In this document: one piece after another, positions 26,713 to 37,366 of the stretch
Layout of the letters: each line of letters opens with the position of its first letter
Numbering within the stretch: the stretch's first letter is position 1
Source of the DNA: Dallia pectoralis
Lineage: Eukaryota > Chordata > Actinopteri > Esociformes > Umbridae
Length of the DNA stretch: 64,000 nucleotides
Assembly: GCA_029465975.1 (NCBI GenBank)
Contig: CM055737.1
Span: forward strand, 16,005,645-16,069,644
Direction: 5' to 3'
Translations under genes and position numbers: made by a program
Notes under the pieces: generated by a model
The model's database searches: none
What the model saw: only the letters and a program-made list of their open reading frames with translations
What the model was told of the DNA's origin: nothing

Positions 26713-28209
26713 TAAATCATAACAGCACAACTAAAATCCTAAACACCACATACCTTGAATTAATGTCCCGACACTAAACAACTGACAAGCACAGAACTAT
26801 ATAGGGACACTAATGAAAACCTGAACCCAGGTGTGGGAAAACTCAGGTGTCTAGAATGTCTGTGATTACTCCCTCTCTCTGCTGGTCGGGGGAGTGCCAA
26901 CTCCCGCATAGAGAGGGACAGAGGGAGGGAACCATGACATGATGGTCACGTTTAACGTGCCATATGGTCAAGCTGCTCCCACAACAACCCAATAGGGTTG
27001 AAACCTGGTGACTGTGCTGGCCGCTCCATTTTAGACAGAATACCAGCTGATTGCGTCTTCCCAAAATATTGGGCTCCAATCAAGTTTCGTCCACAGGTAT
27101 GCATGGTGCCGCAAAATGGAGGGATAGCCTTACCTCTTCAAGTTCCCTTCTACCCTGTACAAATCTCCCTATTTACCAAATTGTGCATATTGTGCATATA
27201 TACAGTATATATACAGTTGTGCAAAGAATAGCAATGTGCAGATATAGTACACTATTTTTTTGCCCATCTTACTCTTTTTTGATTATGTCTGAGATATGAC
27301 TTTTTCGTTGCAACTCTGCTTATTACGCTTCCATTTGAGCACTTGTGACGAACTAGTCACTCTAAATTATTTGTCCTCTTGCCTCTTCCTCAGTTGTGCA
27401 CCGGGGCCTCCCACTCCTCGTTCTGATCTGGTCAGAGACAGTTTGCGCTGATTTGTGAAGGAAGTAGTTCATATTTATTTCTCAGAACAAGAATTCCCTG
27501 ACAAGGAATTTTTGTTTCTGGCTATTTTGAGCCTTGTAAATTAACTCACAATTGCTGATGTTCCAGATACTCAACCCAACGGGTTTCTAATGATCCATTA
27601 GCTATTTAAAATGAAAAACTTGGATTAGCAAACACAATCTGCCGTTGAAAAATAGGACTACGGGTTTGCTGAAAAGTGGCCTCTATGCGCCTTTATGTAC
27701 GTAGATATTCTATAGAAAATAGAAATCATTACAACATTACCACTGTATTTCTGACTTATTCGATGTCATGTAATGTACAACAAAATTGTTTTTATAAAAA
27801 AAGGACATTTCCAAGTGACCCTTAACTTTTTATCGGTAGTGTACATTATATATATTATAATAATAGATCTACTGCACTAATGGGATACTTTCATGGGGTT
27901 AGGTAAGACGTGTTTATCCGAATGGGCTCTCATGTACAGAATTGATATCATAGTGTAACCGCTGTATGTTTCATGGTAAAATAAATACATAAATGATCAG
28001 ACTAAACCCTGTCTTTACTGTTGTCCTCCACAGTCCAATCAAATTGCCCTCCATCCCCTAACTCACCTCCCGCTCTCAGAGCCGGTATTAGAATGAATAC
28101 CATAATATAAAAGATCTAAAGCTTAGAAAAAATTGCAGTAATAATAGATTCTCGTTCATTCGTATATTCAAAAACTGTCACTGAACAAATTCATACAATT
28201 GTATGTAAT
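26713..28209. other. Spacer between the inverted-repeat arms
   Basis: About 1.5 kb of single-copy sequence separates the arms. It holds the Tc1-like remnant (26935-27843), a short AT palindrome near 27195-27222 (TATATACAGTATATATACAG) and AT-rich sequence from 27844. I see no other coding potential. Confidence 0.8.
26935..27843 (-). mobile_element. Tc1/mariner-type transposon remnant
   Basis: On the minus strand the 5' end shows a salmonid-type Tc1 terminal sequence (CACTACCGATAAAAAG, then GGGTCACTTGGAAATGTCC) at about 27800-27843. A DNA-binding region translates as RTRSGRPRCTTEEE near 27360-27450, typical of Tc1 transposases. After unrelated or deleted sequence, the C-terminal part follows at 26945-27190, with frames recognisable as QSPGFNPIGLLWEQLD with differences. 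The catalytic middle (DDE region) is missing and the frames are broken. No second terminal repeat is evident at the left end. Confidence 0.8.
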
Positions 28210-30204
28210 ACAATTATGTTATGTTTATATCGTGGGAGTTTTGTTCGTCTTTGGTCTCTTCACCTGAGGCTAATGCGTCTATTCACAAAAAAACAGCCGT
28301 GTTTTTGTAGACACTTTTAACTCGTTTTTTAAAAGGCTTTTTCACTTTGATGAAGATGGAATTCACCGGGGCTGAAATTGCTGCATGGCTTCTGCCGTCA
28401 AACATCAGAAAGGTACTGATGTTTGCTTGAATGTAGTGTACGGAATACTGAGCACATTTTAATCACAGACATCCCTTTGAAATCGGAGGTGACCTAAGTT
28501 TAGTCACCTCCCCTTGCTAATGAGTCAGAAGGAAAGCGCGGCAGGTTTGTGAGAGAGGGATAAACTTTGTCTTGATAAAGAGCCCCCTGGATTGATCAGA
28601 GGATGGAGGGAAGATAGAGAGATACAGGCTCTCCACAGGCGGTCTCCTCTGTTCCCACTCCTTTCCCACACTCGCCCAAACAGCGATGCGTCTCGTGCAC
28701 ACGCAATGACGTGTGCGTCTGCGTGTGTGCACACGCTCCATGGTACGCACATTGGAACGAGTGCACATGCTAGCGGAGACACGAACACATGCATGAACCC
28801 AACTCTGTCTCATTCACAGTGTGGGTGATTACATTTGAAATCAGAGGGTCATCGGTCGGTCGCTTCTGGGTCACAAAAGAGAAAGCAGCCATGTGCACGC
28901 ATGTCACCTGATGACACTCATAACATACAGTGTGTCTAAACTTCCCACCGCTACTGTCTTTGCATTACAAGACACTTGGAAGTTTTGCTCTTTAAATCTG
29001 TCGACTGATTTTGTTGCGAGCGTCATAACAATTCATATTATAATTTGCAATAATTCTGAGCTGAGGGGTGGATGTGTGGCCAGGTTTCTACACGTCTCTG
29101 GTATTGGTGCATTTTGGTTAAAGACTTTTCATAGTCGAGCCTGTTTGGCTGGTGCTTGATGCCTTCTGGCGCATTAAAGTCTAGCAGCCAACACCCGGTT
29201 CATTAATGAATATCTGGGAATAATACAGCGGACTCACATTTCAGGTGTTCATGCTTTTGTAAAGGGTCCCTGCCTCTACTGACTTCAGTAATCTATGCAA
29301 GTTGTACTACCTTAATTCTGCTAGTTTACCCATTTAACACCATGTCCATGCTTCCAGTTATCAGAAGTTGTTATTGTCAGAAACGAGTGTTTGAGTATAA
29401 TTGTCCATTCCGGCGCTCTACAGGAAAGCTTGGGGGGAAACTGTGTGACGTGACTGTGTTTAACTTGTTGTTGTACCATCTCAAGTCTGAGAGATTTGCT
29501 GGGCATGCCCATTTCCCACACCTCACTCTATGGCGTTGTGCTGGTTAACCACGATGTGTACATGTAGCAGGTGAGAATTGCTAATGGCACAACGAGCGAT
29601 CAGCATTGGAGGACAATAGCTGTTTGCTGTTATAAATACAAGCCATAGCGGTGCCTTCAACATCACATTAAGCAATGTCTACCTCTAGAGAGTGGTCTGC
29701 TCCACAGAGAGACATCCTTACAGATCCTCTATTGTGGCTTGTGCCGTTAGGACATCTTGTCCCTCGCCAATGGTAGAGTTTAGCTCCCCCCGCTAGTGGA
29801 GATGATTCACATGACTTCTCAAGGCCAACTGACGATAATAATACCAATGTTGATGTCTGTAAGTGAAAGGGCCTTGGAATAACATTACCGGCTGATGTTG
29901 TAATCATTTCAAACGAGTCATGAAGTTAGATATTCCACCCAGTCCACTACATAAAAATGATGAGTTTGAGTGAGTGCCTGAAACAAACTTTTTTAGACCA
30001 ATAATGTATTTTCCTCACAAAATTAGAACTGGTTCATAATTAATCAGTTAGAAACAGAGGTTTGTCCTCCTCTAATGCGGGTTTGACAGCTCCCTGATCT
30101 CCTGAGAGAGGGAGCAATCAGACACGATCAAGCTCACCTGAATACTAGGCACACCTGTCAGTAATTAGTTAGGGGATAATGGAAGCACTCGTCTTAAGAC
30201 GTAA

Positions 30205-30540
30205 TACAGGCAAAACATGACACAGGTTTGTGTGATAGGTGTGAGGTGGAGGAAACGGTTGAGCACGTGCTGTTTGTCTGTGGGAGGTATGATATGGATA
30301 GGGAGGCTTTGTATGGTAGTGTTAGGGAGACTAGGCAGGGTTGGGACTTAGGTGGGGTGCTTGGGGGTGGAAAAGGGAAGGAGGCAGTAATGAAGGCATT
30401 ATTTCTTTTTCTCAGGAACACGGGGCTGTACAGAAGAATATAGCAGGGAGGCTGTGACCGGCCTCACACTCCAGTGCGGTAGGTGGCGGTATATGCACCT
30501 TAAGTTGGTTGCGATCTGCCATTAAACGAAAAAGAAGAAG
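30205..30540 (+). mobile_element. LINE 3'-end fragment, right arm
   Basis: A 75-codon open frame (30228 to about 30443) contains CDRCEVEETVEHVLFVCGRY, a C-x2-C...H...C motif typical of the C-terminus of fish non-LTR retrotransposon ORF2. It ends at RNTGLYRRI. The following 3' UTR has GGTGGCGGTATATGCACC and GATCTGCCATTAAACG, then an AAAAAGAAGAAG tail, a common vertebrate LINE terminus. Only the tail of the element is present, so this is a 5'-truncated copy. The exact clade (I/Nimb-like is possible) is uncertain. Confidence 0.75.
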
Positions 30541-31289
30541 ACGTAATACAAAGTATTGTTCGTTCCTGACTTGCTGAGCGCTTATGAATTCGACTAATCA
30601 GATAAACCGTGTACCAGTCCCTAGCCTGTCTGTCTCTCTGAGTCTGCCTAACCCTGTCTTGTTCTGCCCAGTGGCTCCTGTTACCGACCCTCTGGCTGCC
30701 TTACTGACCTCGTCCTCACCTGATCCTTTGGTATCGTATCCTGACTCTGATCTCCAGTCAGTGATTTTGTTTTAAACTCAAACAGCTAAAAACCTTTATA
30801 AAAAGAAGACATTGTGAAGTTTAGTTTAGTAAATGCTTTCAGAAAAGGTATTACTGCAATACAGTGCAACTAGTAAACTTTAGATTTTATTTCTCAACTC
30901 AAGATACTGTACATTTTAGGGGACTACGGGTTGCTGTGTGTTGACAAATATAGCAAAACAAGCGGCTGTAATGATTGTACTCTGGTCATGCCCTGTCTTG
31001 TCCTGTTTTGCCTCATCCTGGTCCTTGTGTGTCAATGTCTAGTAATTCTTAATGTTGATCATTTGATAGTTAACACTTTTCCCTCACCAGTGTCAAGTTT
31101 CCCCTCGTTAGTAATTTAAATCAGTTTGGTCTTTTTGTATCAGTCCTAGTTTTATTCAATTTTGGATTAGTGGTTTATTGTTGTTGTGGTTTATTGTTTT
31201 TACTTGTGGTTCATGTTGATGTCAGTAGATTTTAATGTTGCGCGTTATGTCAGTGAGTCCTTGCGGTTTGTTGTTTTTGGTGAAAGGTT

Positions 31290-31700
31290 AACACATAACA
31301 GGTGACAGGATAACACATAACAGTGTGACACATAACAGTGTGACACATAACAGTGTGACACATAACAGTGTGACACATAACAGTGTGACACATAACAGTG
31401 TGACACATAACAGTGTGACACATAACAGTATTGACACATAACGGTATTGACACATAACGGTATTGACACACAACGGTGTTGACACACAACAGTGTTGACA
31501 CACAACAGTGTTGACACACAACAGTGTTGACACACAACAGTGTGACACACAACAGTGTGACACACAACAGTGTGACACACAACAGTGTTGACACACAACA
31601 GTGTTGATTCATAACATGCTGACACTAAACAGTGTTGATTCATAACATGCTGACACTAAACAGTGTTGATTCATAACATGCTGACACTAAACAGTGCCGA
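31290..31700. repeat. Minisatellite, right arm
   Basis: This is the reverse-complement counterpart of the left-arm minisatellite, with units such as AACAGTGTGACACAT (15 bp) and AACAGTGTTGACACAC (16 bp). It contains longer homogeneous runs of the 15-bp unit (31318-31425) than the left arm, so the two arms have changed copy number independently. Confidence 0.95.
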
Positions 31701-31736
31701 CGCAACGGCGCTGACACACCACATTGCCTACATCAG

Positions 31737-31817
31737 CGAGCCGCAACCATCGAGGTGCTGTGTGAATACGGCGATGATGACGCCGTTGATGATGACAATG
31801 AGGAGGCGGCTGTGTGA
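31737..31817 (+). CDS. Candidate terminal coding exon, right-arm copy
   Basis: After the acceptor-like ATTGCCTACATCAG come 26 codons (start RAATIEVLCEYG, then an acidic tail ending EEAAV) and TGA. AATAAA occurs at 31908-31913. All 81 bases agree with the left-arm copy at 23262-23342. I do not recognise the family and see no upstream exons in this window, so it may be an orphan duplicated exon. Confidence 0.3.
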   Translation, partial: RAATIEVLCEYGDDDAVDDDNEEAAV

Positions 31818-32713
31818 ATCTGGTCCTCAAGTATTAATCTGTATTTATTGATGTTATTAATTCCAGTCCTGTCATATTGTATGATATTATTTACAAGACA
31901 AATGATCAATAAACAACTTTGATTGGGTCAGTTGTACAGCGTTGTGTGGTCATTTGGACGTATAATTTATAGTACTGTTAGTGATTTGTTTTGTCACCAT
32001 AGTAGGGTAATTGTGGACATTTTAGACTACTTGCACACATTTTCAAGGACACATATTCATAGATTCTGTCAAAAATGTTTTGGAAATTGAGTTTTGGAAA
32101 TTTGACACCACCAACAGTTACTCCTTTGTGCTGCTTGTAAGGTTTTCGATGAACGATAAAGGACAGTTTGCAGCTGAAGTACAAAGCAACAAAAACCAGC
32201 GTTGTGCAAATAATTATTCCGTGTGCACAACGACATACGGGCCAAACATATCGTTATGAACATTGTTTTCTCTTTGTGTTATAATCTTACTATTAATCCA
32301 TGAAATTACCTGAACCTCCTCCAAGGTATGCAAATGTAAATGATTATGTAAATATACACGTCATGTCATTCATTTGTGCTATTCAAGCCTCTGGCAAACC
32401 ATTTTCTCTCATTATGTTAAAACCAGGTCCGAACAAACGTTTTTACCATTTCGTAGTGAGCTATTAATATCTGGTCCTGCAAAGAAGACAACCTGTAATA
32501 TTGCATTTCCAGAAGACAATTCTGGCAAAGCTTGAAACGTTTCACTCTTGTTTTTACTGTTCTATAGGTCAGAAATGTGTTATTCACTTGGAGTCGCCCT
32601 TTTCAGGTGGTCTTTTTCTATGTTTTTTTAAGTACATTTCCACTGAAAGAAAAGTAAATGTTGAAAGGCTTTTGAACAAATAGTGATGAGATCTACAGAA
32701 GACTCACAAGACT

Positions 32714-34385
32714 TCAATGCTGGCTGAAAACGTTGAGTTCTGCCTGTCGCTGGAGATAAGTTTTAGACAACTGTCTCTCTTTCCGGGACTCAGGGTTGGA
32801 CGCCTAGCTAGCATGCTACAGTGGGACATTTCTTTCTTGCGTTTAAGGCAGGGTGTTCATCAATCAAACCAAGCTTTCAGAATCATTAGTTTGTTTGTGA
32901 ACGCATCGAGTGTGTCACGAAGCATATACATGTTTTGTCTCCTTTTTATAAATAATTAACATTTGCAAGTTGATGAAACGGTCTTAAAATAGCAAACTGA
33001 GTATCCCGTTGAAAAGGAAAACCAACCACGTCGTACACATATCTGCATTACTCTTCATCACCTCCCCTCCTTGGTGTTGCCTGTACAACGTGCCTAGCTG
33101 CACATCAGTTTGTCCGATGTGTTTTGATTGGCCAATTGAATAATGGATTTCCAAGGCTGGGGCATCTGGAGGATGTGGAGGTCCTCCAGGTCCTCCACAT
33201 GCTCCAGACTCGAAGCATCTTAATAGAGTCTTCCAGATGCGTCCAGATGCTACGAGTCTGACGTCATAGGCATGTAGTGCCTTCCATTAGGATTGGGAAG
33301 GTAAGGCAAATGCAAGTACCAGGTAATACAAGTCAAACATGTATTTGATGCGACATTACAGACTTAAACCTATACCGTACAAACTAAAAATAAAAGCACT
33401 TTCAGAATTCTACGCTACCATCTAACGCTATCATAAGTATAGGGACAATTCAACTTCAAGCAAATATAGGAAGTATAAAAGCAAGTATTTAGTTGCAAAT
33501 CGCTTGCATGTAAAAAGCAGTCGTCTGCATTGGGCCTGTGACCCGCTAACATTACCAGACCTGTGGTGTCATCCTCTGAGACGCTTTGCCAAGCTTTTAT
33601 ACAGCAGCCATTTTAAGCTGCTGCTTGTTTACGTTTCTGACTTCAGTCTCCTCACCAGCAAGTGGATTTATCAAGTTCCTCATGTAGCACTTAAATCACA
33701 TGTTTTCACAGACAGATCCCTAGTCTTCGAGTTGGATTATGCATATTGATGCCAAAAGCAGTGGGTGGAAATGAGACGACACATTCACTGCTCTTTTTGT
33801 GTGAACAATCAATGCTGGAGACCTCTGATCAATTAGGAACACTTGTGACATTTCGTAGTACCTAATTATGCTCACATGTAATAGAGTGATGATTCTAACT
33901 GAACTGTCATTCCTAGTTGGTGAGATATGTGTTGAAACAAAATGGTGACGTTCTGTACATTTGCCCCTTATTTATCTTATATAGATCCATATTTGTTTAA
34001 TCGATCTGGAGTGCACAGCAATTTTGACTTTATTTTCCCAATACTTATGGAGGACTCATCCTTACAGGAAAGGCAACTGGTCCAGTAGTAATTATTTAAA
34101 TTGAAAACAACATTTTTATCCAGGCAAAAAATTCTAATTGGCATTTTGCTCATTTGACTAAATCCTCCTAAAAAAAAAAATAACTAGGAAAGTTTACACA
34201 TTTAAACCATATGCAGGCAATTTAGACATACAATATTTACATCAGATATCATTCCTATTTGTTTGTATTTTTATATTCGAAGGAAAAAACATTGGTGATT
34301 CTGTTTTACAATCAGAATTCGAGTAGGTAATGTGTTCATTCGCACGTTCTTTACCCTATTCTCTCTTTCTTTACACTCCTTTAAA
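32714..34385. other. Non-coding stretch between inverted repeat and ALCAM-like gene
   Basis: No coding region is supported. The stretch holds two adjacent hairpin-forming sequences at 33165-33258. It probably also contains the 3' untranslated region of the ALCAM-like gene in its upper part; AATAAA on the minus strand occurs near 34028-34036. I see no poly-T run that would mark a retrocopy poly(A) tail. Confidence 0.6.
33165..33258. repeat. Two adjacent imperfect palindromes
   Basis: 33165-33208 pairs TCTGGAGGATGTGGAGG with CCTCCACATGCTCCAGA around an 8-10-base loop. 33207-33258 pairs GACTCGAAGCATCT with AGATGCTACGAGTC. The two share the bases GA at 33207-33208. They could be the remains of a small hairpin transposon or a chance fold; the host gene context is empty. 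Confidence 0.7.
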
Positions 34386-36068
34386 TTACACCTCGACCTT
34401 CTGGCTGTTCTCCTCCAGCTTCTCATCTATTTTCTCCTCCAGTTTCTTGCTTTCTTCATTAGATCCGTCCTCCTTCTCCCCGGTCTTCCAGCTGCCTTGC
34501 CTGGATTTTTTTGCGTACAGCCAGTACGCTAGGCCGACAATTACAGCGGCCAGTACCAGGCTGACAACGACTCCCACTACTAACTTAGTTGAGTCATTCG
34601 GTTCTGATGAGTCTCGTTTATCCATTTTCACCTCCTCATATAAGGTAGAGACGTTAATTTGTTGACTGCTCTCTCCAAGCTCATTGGACACAGTGCAGGA
34701 AACATTGAGGTTGACCCTGGGCACAATGGTCAGCTTGTGTGTGATCGTCCCATTGACGTAGGGACTTTCAACGGCCGAGGTGCCATTGACACTCCAGGTC
34801 ACGCTGGGTTTCGGGTAGCCCTCAGCAACACAGATCAGGACTTTGTGCTGGTTGCCTTTACGTTCCTTGACCAACCGCTGGATGACTGGAACACCTTCAA
34901 CTATCAGCTCGAAAGTGGCTTTCTTGATGAGAGTACCCATGGTGACCACAACCTCATACTTTCCAGTGTCAGCATAGGTCAGCTTGTCAAACTTGGGCTG
35001 CTTGTCCAGCTTGATATTGTCCTTAGTCCAGGCTTCCAATATGGGTGTACCAGATGCATTAACCTGCAAATGTAGAGCCAAGCGCTCACCTGCGCTCTTA
35101 GTAACCATAGAAGATGGTTCCAAACTCATATCCAGATAATTAACGGTAATGTTCATGGAGTCAACCATCGCGGCATTGTCAATGAGAGAACACTTGTATT
35201 CCCCTGTTCTTTCACGTGTGATATTAGTCAATGTGTAGGTGTCAGAGTTCTTCACTTTCACCTCCTTTCCCTGAATGTGGAAGTTAAAGCTGGTAGGAGG
35301 TGGGTTTCCATCAGCCTTGCACGTCAGGGTCAAGGTGTCTCCTTCCATTAGAGGCACATCAGAAATAGCGTGAAGACTGATCTTCTCTGTGGGGTAGGTG
35401 ATGGTGAAGGAGACTGGGAAAGACGAGGTGTTCTGAGTCCTACAGGTGAACACAGCATATGTGTCTTCCTTCTCAGCTGTGTAATGCAGAACGGAGGCGG
35501 TGGTGATGAGGCCAGTGGTCTTATCTACCGTCTGTGTGGAACTTATCCTAATACCTTTTTGATTGTCAACAAGTGTTTTGTCATCCTTGTACCAGGTTAT
35601 GTTAGCAGCACGGTAGGCATCGTGGGCACTGCATTGCCCAAGCTGGGTTGGAGTGCCAATCTTCAGCTCTGCAGCTCTCTCCGTAACCTCCACTCTGGCC
35701 GGAGCCTTGCGTATCTGGAGTTTGACAGGGTATTCTGAAATGTCAGTCGGGCCCACCAGCATGCAGGTGAAAGACTTCTCGTCTTTCAGTGTGGCCGCAG
35801 CGAGCAGCAGGCTGGAGTTTTCATCCATGCTAACCCGGTCTTTGTAATCGTTGGAGGCTACAACAGAGACGTTCTTGTCTTTAGGCTTGGTAAACAGGTC
35901 TCCATTGTCATATTTCCATTTGATCATGTACAAGTCCTTTGGTTTCAGGGCTCCTTTGTTGCACGGGATCTCAATGGTCTCTCCATACTGGCCAATGACA
36001 ACATCCAGACAGCTCACTTGGCAGAATAGCGCGATGAGGAGCGCACACATACAGCAGTAAGAGCGCAT
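34386..36068 (-). CDS. alcam: ALCAM/CD166 (neurolin)-like cell adhesion protein, intronless retrocopy
   Basis: One uninterrupted 560-codon frame encodes a type I membrane protein of the ALCAM (CD166, neurolin in fish) family; human ALCAM has 583 residues. A signal peptide (about 1-20) precedes five Ig-like domains. Cysteine pairs are at 36/102, 146/209, 250/293 and 413/458. Domain 4 (about 315-391) has none. A membrane helix spans about 496-518, followed by a basic then Lys/Glu-rich tail ending KLEENSQKVEV-like, as in ALCAM (KKLEEN...). About twelve NxS/T sites are present. The start has an A at -3 (CCAGAATGC) and puts the signal peptide in place. Known function is homophilic adhesion and CD6 binding at the cell surface. 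Vertebrate alcam genes have many introns; none remain here, so I infer a retrotransposed copy. No stops or frameshifts are seen. Expression is unknown. Confidence 0.9.
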   Translation of the reverse strand: MRSYCCMCALLIALFCQVSCLDVVIGQYGETIEIPCNKGALKPKDLYMIKWKYDNGDLFTKPKDKNVSVVASNDYKDRVSMDENSSLLLAAATLKDEKSFTCMLVGPTDISEYPVKLQIRKAPARVEVTERAAELKIGTPTQLGQCSAHDAYRAANITWYKDDKTLVDNQKGIRISSTQTVDKTTGLITTASVLHYTAEKEDTYAVFTCRTQNTSSFPVSFTITYPTEKISLHAISDVPLMEGDTLTLTCKADGNPPPTSFNFHIQGKEVKVKNSDTYTLTNITRERTGEYKCSLIDNAAMVDSMNITVNYLDMSLEPSSMVTKSAGERLALHLQVNASGTPILEAWTKDNIKLDKQPKFDKLTYADTGKYEVVVTMGTLIKKATFELIVEGVPVIQRLVKERKGNQHKVLICVAEGYPKPSVTWSVNGTSAVESPYVNGTITHKLTIVPRVNLNVSCTVSNELGESSQQINVSTLYEEVKMDKRDSSEPNDSTKLVVGVVVSLVLAAVIVGLAYWLYAKKSRQGSWKTGEKEDGSNEESKKLEEKIDEKLEENSQKVEV

Positions 36069-36795
36069 TCTGGTGCGGGTCAGAGATCCGTGTGCGGCTG
36101 CAAAAAGTATGTGTGTGGAGATGCAACACCTATCAGGTCCGTGCTACACTTACAGAGTTAAATACGGAGATATTCACACAGAGTCGTGCCAACATGTGCT
36201 CTCACACTTGGTTTAACAGGTGAAAGAAAAGCAAAGATATATTATTATACGTCTGAAAGTTGTGTTCCGTTCTGTGAATTAGCCAATCGGATGTGTAGTT
36301 CAGAGGTCACAATGAAGTACCGGAAAACGCGTGGGCTAGTAGTAGCCTAGCCTAGCTTAGCCTAGCCTAGCCAACGTGGTCTGTGTGGAACAAGCGAGAC
36401 AACCGGAGACCATGTGAGACCCTGAAATGGCGCCGGATAGCGTTGCGTTGTGGACGAGCTAAAGGCCTTCACTGCATTTACGTGCATGTTTTAATAATTG
36501 GGTATGAGACATTTTGATACTTTGTAAACGTGAATATTAATGTGTTTACTTCTGCAAGATGGTTGGTTTCGAATGAGAAAGTGACAAACTGACATTATTG
36601 TCAGCACATAATATAGTAATACATTTGCATTCATAACATCTGGTCAGAATAACTGCTTGTGTGTGTGTGTATATATGTACAATAATGTTAATAATGGCTG
36701 GATCAAAAGAATATTTCCTTATACTAGACTGGTCTAATTTAGTTCCTTATACTAGTAATAGACTGGTCTAATGTAGTCTAAATGTTATTTGTACT
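36069..36795. other. 5' flank of the ALCAM-like gene, short simple repeats
   Basis: No coding region is seen. A short run of TAGCC repeats occurs at about 36343-36372, a GT/AT microsatellite at 36658-36676, and two near-copies of CTAGACTGGTCTAAT(T/G)TAGT at about 36724-36778. The bases directly after 36068 would be the 5' UTR and promoter of the minus-strand ALCAM-like gene, but I see no clear TATA box. Confidence 0.5.
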
Positions 36796-36803
36796 TTGTC
36801 ACA

Positions 36804-36940
36804 GGAGTGTTTATTAAACACTGACCCATCCATCGCACATTTACTGGACCACAGCCTATCCAGAAGTGACTTTGAATTCAATGGACAGTATTATCTGCAG
36901 CGATACATGGCACAGCAAACGGTAAGACACATGTTTATAA
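36804..36940 (+). pseudogene. Degraded reverse-transcriptase fragment
   Basis: The translation DFEFNGQYYLQ followed, after a one-base frame change, by GTANGK resembles the conserved reverse-transcriptase block (F.FN...YLQ..GTAMG) of Penelope-like and related retroelements. The stretch before it (LLDHSLSRSDF) fits the same family. No other reverse-transcriptase blocks are visible on either side, so it is a small relic. The flanking CACAG and GTAAG that mimic splice sites are probably coincidental. Confidence 0.5.
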
Positions 36941-37191
36941 ATGTACTTAAGACCCATCTCTTTAGTAGGGTCTATGATTAGAATAGGTTGTTTTTTTGTT
37001 ACTCTCTACTGAGCGGCTGGTCTCCTGGCATAGACACCCTCTTTCCGTAACCAGTAAGAGGGTGTAATAAAAATAGGGTAAATAAAAATCGGATGAGATT
37101 GTGGGTAGACCGGGGCTTCAGGGCCAGACTGGAAGGTAGACACCTCATAGTCAATATGCCACCCAGTTTTAAGCTGCAATAGTCCTATATT

Positions 37192-37366
37192 ACAATTAGC
37201 TAGCTAGTTCCTCACCAGGTTCATGACCTTAAGTCCCTCTAGGAGATTACAATTATCTAACTAGTTCCTCACCAGTTTCATGAGCTTAAGGCACTCTAGG
37301 AGATTACAATTAGCTAGCTAGTTCCTCACCAGGTTCATGAGTTTAAGGCCCTCCAGGAGTTTACAG
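37192..37366. repeat. Three tandem copies of a 61-bp exon/intron boundary segment
   Basis: Copies begin near 37192, 37253 and 37314. Each contains CTAGTTCCTCACCAG(G/T)TTCATGA and then a CTCTAGGAGATTACAATTA-type sequence. The third copy is continuous with the CHD-type exon at 37330-37505: its TTCCTCACCAGGTTCATGA is the reverse complement of the exon end ATGAACCTG and donor GTGAGG. The other two are copies of the exon 3' end plus donor, with a few substitutions. Confidence 0.85.

Larger units (their letters stand above)
28210..32713 (-). repeat. Large inverted repeat, right arm
   Basis: This is the partner of 22375-26712 in opposite orientation, slightly longer because of indels. The match continues to GACTCACAAGACT at 32701-32713, exactly where the left arm meets the gap, so the true outer boundary is unknown. 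Confidence 0.9.

Noticed and set aside
22375..32713. The inverted repeat as terminal repeats of a giant transposon
   Set aside because: The arms contain older inserted fragments and minisatellites, no intact transposase lies between them, and the outer ends could not be inspected because of the gap. Inverted segmental duplication is simpler.
34659..35738. Plus-strand open frames within the ALCAM-like gene
   Set aside because: They are antisense shadows of a recognisable coding sequence.
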